DNA of 64,000 nt from Spirogloea muscicola (taxonomy: Eukaryota; Streptophyta; Zygnematophyceae; Spirogloeales; Spirogloeaceae). Shown here piece by piece: positions 60,656 to 64,000 of the stretch. Positions within the stretch are counted from its first letter, which is position 1; each line of letters starts with the position of its first letter. Position numbers and translations under genes: made by a program. The stretch covers positions 226,822 through 290,821 of the forward strand of contig WELB01000150.1 of assembly GCA_009602725.1 (NCBI GenBank), read 5' to 3'. Below the pieces are notes generated by a model. It was not told the origin of the DNA, searched no databases, and saw nothing but the letters and a program-made list of their open reading frames with translations.

Positions 60656-61145
60656 CTCACAAGCGTATCCCCCTTGTCGGCCCCACCTTCTCGAAGGTGG
60701 GCCCTGAGGCTAGCCTCCCAGATAAACCCTGGGGAGGGTGGCCCATGAAGCACTATAAGTAGGGCTGAGACCAGACTCGGCGTACCCGGTTTAAGTCAGC
60801 AAAGCACACGAGAGAGAGGGGCGCGCAGTCCTGCTGCCGTCTGCTGCCGGAGCTCGTCGACGCAGCCCTGCTGCTGCCTGCTGCTGCAGCCCGACGCCGC
60901 AACCCGTCTCTGCGGATCTTCATCGGCTCTCCTGAAGGTAGACTGCCTGCTCCCTTTGGGGACAGTTGCTGGCCCGTACCGAGAGGTGAGCCGCCGCTTG
61001 TCAGCGGCGCCTTAGGGCAAGGTATTGCGCTGCGTGTGAACGTGGTGCTTCCCTGTGCTAGAACTTTCGTCTCAGAACCCCAGCGACCGAAAACAACCAG
61101 GACGTCCGAACCCCTCACTGTGTGTATGGGGATCAGAACGTTTCA
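60656..61145 (+). repeat. LTR family E, right part
   Basis: Continues with GGTGGGCCCTGAGGC, a TATAAGTA box at 60754, GAGAGAGGGGCGCGCAG, the R/U5 block (GGTATTGCGCTGCGTGTG near 61021) and an end near GATCAGAACGTTTCA. No PBS follows; a reversed pol fragment begins. Confidence 0.6.
60754..60761 (+). promoter_or_regulatory. TATA box of LTR-E
   Basis: TATAAGTA followed by GGGCTGAGACCAGACTCGG, the same layout as in LTR-B. Confidence 0.45.
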
Positions 61146-61760
61146 GTCACAGACAATTCGCTCGGGAATTCTATGCAGTTTTCATACTCGGTCCACAAAA
61201 TTGCCGGCGATATCCGTGGCAAATACACAGGTGGTCGTAGCAGCAAAGTGCACCATTTTACTCAGACGGTCCACAAAGGCAACGATCGCATTGAAGCCTT
61301 TACGCGCCTTGAGCATGTGCGTGATAAAGTCAACTCTCACATCTACCCAAGTCTGCTAAGGAATCGCCAGTCGAGTGAGCCGGCCGGCTTCACAGAGCTG
61401 ACCTGACTACGCTGGCACGTAGCACAATTCCGCACAAAGGGGTGTACTTGGGCCGAACAAGCCGGCTACCAGAACAGACAGCTTACTGCCTTCTTGGTGG
61501 TCCCAACACCCAGACGACCACCGTACGCTGTCGCATGCAACTCCTGCATGATGCTAGTGCGAATGGCATTGCAGTCTGGAATTACAATGGCGTTACCTTG
61601 CCAGTAGGTGCCATTGTCATCTTTGACCATGCCTACGTGGGATGCATCAGCAAAGCAGGTGTCTGTGCCCGTATCCGTTACGTATGCGCACGAAGAGCTC
61701 AGACAGGTTGGAGGTGTGTTGCCGAAGGCAGCAACGACTGGTCGTCCGAATGCCAGATAG
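61146..61760 (-). mobile_element. Reversed Ty3/gypsy pol fragment (RNase H/integrase junction)
   Basis: On the minus strand it reads in order from about 61750 to 61160 through the worn linker, integrase zinc region and core start, with words corresponding to [17 protein letters not shown] and [12 protein letters not shown] of copy 1. A decayed fossil. Confidence 0.6.
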
Positions 61761-62299
61761 CATCCTTTCTTCTTATGAGAGGGCTAGTGGCCATATGCTT
61801 GCTTGCTCCTCCGCAGTGGTGCACCTGAGAGGGGCAGGAGATCCGAGGTGGATTGGAACTGCAAATTTACACGTCTACATCCACGTGAGCTTGGTGATTG
61901 GAGCATCATGCTATGCCCAATGGCGTCCACGTTTCCATCTCAAGGCCTCCTTAAGTATCGGCAGTGCACCTGTACAGTACCCTCTGCCCCGTATCATACT
62001 CGGCTATGTGTGTACGTATGCTTGGCTCAAGCTTGGTCTTCTCGTGCTTGGTCAAGTGCATCAATCCTGCTTTAGCTGAGGCTTGATAAGCAGACATACT
62101 AGTCCAGACGGTGTGCGCTGTGCAGGCCTTAGCTAGTCCTCCGGCCACTGGTTGTACTACTGCTTTGATTGACTCCACATTTGACCTTAAGATCGAAGAC
62201 CGCCTGCAGCACATTGGGAGGTCGTTTAACCCTTCTGCTTGTGCAATATCGCATTTGGGTCTGGCAATCCACGCCCCCTAAAAGTGGAGATGGTGCTGG
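61761..62299. other. No recognisable feature
   Basis: Short frames on both strands, no domain or repeat end that I can recognise. Less GC-rich than the LTRs around it. Confidence 0.4.
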
Positions 62300-62390
62300 G
62301 AGAAGAAGCTCGCCTAAGTCCAGAAGGTGACTAGGAAAAGCCAGCCCAGGAAGAATGGACAAGGTACAAAGAGCCAATAGATGCCTAAAC
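62300..62390 (-). mobile_element. Possible LINE tail remnant
   Basis: On the minus strand TTGTCCATTCTTCCTGGGCTG followed by GCTTTTCC resembles the LINE tail, though the second stem half is not intact. Tentative. Confidence 0.35.
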
Positions 62391-62512
62391 CACACAGCTA
62401 TGCACGAGACTACAGCGGAGGGGAGCTTAGGGGAAGGCGGGTACAGTCGCTGCCGGCAAGATTAGGACCAGATATGTAACGACATGGCTGGAATGTCATG
62501 CAGCAGCGATGT

Positions 62513-62631
62513 ATTGACAGATGCCTGGAGACTAGACACCTCATCCGGCTGACAATGAGTTGTTTGTCAGTGCCGCAGGAAAGGCTTGACAGATGCCTAG
62601 AGACGGACGTTTCACCAGGCTGACGATTGGG
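62513..62631 (+). repeat. Imperfect direct repeat, two ~48-bp units
   Basis: ATTGACAGATGCCTGGAGAC...CGGCTGACAATG (62513-62560) and CTTGACAGATGCCTAGAGAC...AGGCTGACGATT (62584-62631), 71 bases apart. Function unknown. Confidence 0.6.
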
Positions 62632-62640
62632 AAGCGTGGA

Positions 62641-63361
62641 TTCAACCTTGAGATAAGAGCGGCGCAAGCGGGAGTCGTGACGCCCGAGACAGCATGGTGC
62701 TGGCGCTGGAACGGCGACGGGAGGCGGCGCGCTGTAGACTGCCTTGACGGCGTCGTTAGCGGTCGTCGTTAGTTTACGTTTATGATAGCCCGAGGGTAGT
62801 AGACCGTCAGTTGCTATTGACGGGCCATTGACGAGGGACCGTGAGATGACGGTGTTAGCCTGATGGATAGGTGGATTATCGGTGGTAGCCCGTTGATAGC
62901 CGTCAAAAGGTCGTGGAGGGGTGTCAACGAGAGACTGGGTGCCAATAATCCCACCCGGGCCCGTATGGCCGGGCTCGCAGTCCGTCGGGCTTTACAGGGG
63001 GATCCGAGATGGAAGAGGGGGGTGAGTTCTTCACCCACCCTCGGACCCCTGGACCCTCCTCGCCCCTGAAGTAATCGTTGCTCGTCTTTACCGTTGCAGC
63101 CCCATCCAATGCCTCCCCGCTTTTTCTTGCTTTGCCGGCAGCCCGGGCTTGGCTATCCACAGCAGTCGTTCCAAGATACACATGCGACGTCGACAAGAAG
63201 TAAGAGGCAAACTGAGTAAATAGTAGTCCGCTCGAGCTACCCGCGGTCTACTATCGGTCTACCCGATATTAGACCGCAGGTGCACCTCCACCTTGGGAGC
63301 CTCACGCTACACAGTAGCAGTGTCCAAGTGTGGTTGCTAACGAGGACACAACGGCACTACG
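62641..63361. other. Unassigned; possibly LTR-derived
   Basis: Contains repeated short words (GTCGTTAG, GATAGCC, GTCTACC) and a TACACAG end-like word near 63311, reminiscent of the unassigned sequence at 48800-49200. No gene recognised. Confidence 0.35.
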
Positions 63362-64000
63362 TGTAGCATTCAACCCTTATACACAGAGTTACGGCAATGT
63401 CCTGTTTTGATTCGGTCATAGGGTGTTCTGGAGACAACCCTCATACAAGAGAACGCCAACGCACATACGCGCACAGAGCGCAGCGGAAGTCATACCATAA
63501 AGCATCGGCCTAGTGCGGTGACTCCACCAATAATTACAGAGAGCCGGCGGGGCCCGCAGCGAGGAGCTGCGGCGTCGGGCTGGGCAGCAGGCGGCAGCAG
63601 GAGAGTTGTGGCGGCGGCGGCGGCAGCAAGCAGCACCGGGGCTGACTAGGCGGCAGCAGGGCTGTGTCTCTCTCGGCATTGGTCGGACCCCGAGTCCGGC
63701 CAAGGGCTACTACTGATAGCGGTATACCTGCCACCCCTCCCCGAGGGTGTGACCAGGGTAGCCCCCAAGGGTCCTCCCCCGGAGGGGCGGGCCTAACCAT
63801 TGGGGATACGAGTCCAAGGGATTGGCGCGCGCCGCGAGTGGCGCGCGCTGCGCCTAGCGCGAGCATGACGAATGGGTAGGCGAGCGCGTGGCGCGCCGCA
63901 CGGTGCGCGGGCCGTGCCTGTCGTGGGGCGCGGGCCGCGCGTGCCGCGCGGTTGCGTGCAGCGCGGGCCGCACGTGGAGCGTGCCGCACGTGCCCAGGGC
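63362..64000 (-). repeat. LTR family B-like copy, reversed, running off the window
   Basis: Begins with the reversed LTR end (TGTAGCATTCAACCC), then AGAACGCCAACGCACATACG, GCGCAGCGGAAGTC, CGGCAGC-rich block, GAGAGACACAGCC and a GCGCGCGCC-rich U3 toward 64000. Matches 30250-30800 on the opposite strand. The left edge of the LTR lies beyond the window. Confidence 0.65.

Noticed and set aside
25446-64000. A new multi-gene host system in the repeat region
   Set aside because: Every protein-like stretch I could read there is Ty3/gypsy gag or pol; no accessory gene cluster was found.

Overview
The window looks like nuclear DNA of a green alga, probably a GC-rich chlorophyte. Spliced eukaryotic genes have closest recognisable relatives in plant-type protein families (a BRCA1/BARD1-type ePHD+BRCT protein, NRDE2, VPS8). 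TGTAA, the chlorophyte-type poly(A) signal, lies between the two convergent genes. The repeats are Ty3/gypsy chromoviruses primed by initiator-Met tRNA, plus a LINE whose C-terminus resembles a restriction-like endonuclease. The organism is inferred from these traits only.

Positions 1-21.4 kb hold the host genes. A 5'-truncated BRCA1/BARD1-like gene (+, 1-3394) is followed by about 6 kb of LINE 3' ends and a gag-like remnant. Then come NRDE2 (+, 9656-13920, interrupted by an assembly gap and a 123-base A run) and VPS8 (-, 14531-21362), which is convergent with NRDE2. VPS8 carries a long Glu tract encoded by a GAG/CTC microsatellite. From 21.5 to 25.3 kb there is a second cluster of LINE 3' ends.

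From 25.4 kb to the end I see no host gene. This is a nested bed of Ty3/gypsy chromovirus copies and LTRs. One copy (34577-41249) looks almost whole: a 5-bp target duplication, two LTRs of about 530 bp, PBS, PPT, gag, protease, RT, RNase H, integrase and a chromodomain. It sits inside a much older relative, which also carries another copy (43183-48792, cut by an assembly join). At least five related LTR families (here called A-E) occur as solo, truncated, inverted or nested pieces.

I found no convincing undescribed multi-gene system. The most interesting signals are structural: a conserved stem-loop in every recognisable LINE tail, tandem and inverted arrays of those tails, LINE tails placed in sense just upstream of both NRDE2 and VPS8, a 279-bp near-identical tract shared by two otherwise diverged chromovirus copies, a shared R/U5-like block across all LTR families, and an AT-rich palindrome cluster at 33.3 kb. 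All repeat boundaries were read by eye and are approximate unless a target duplication or TG...CA end is stated.
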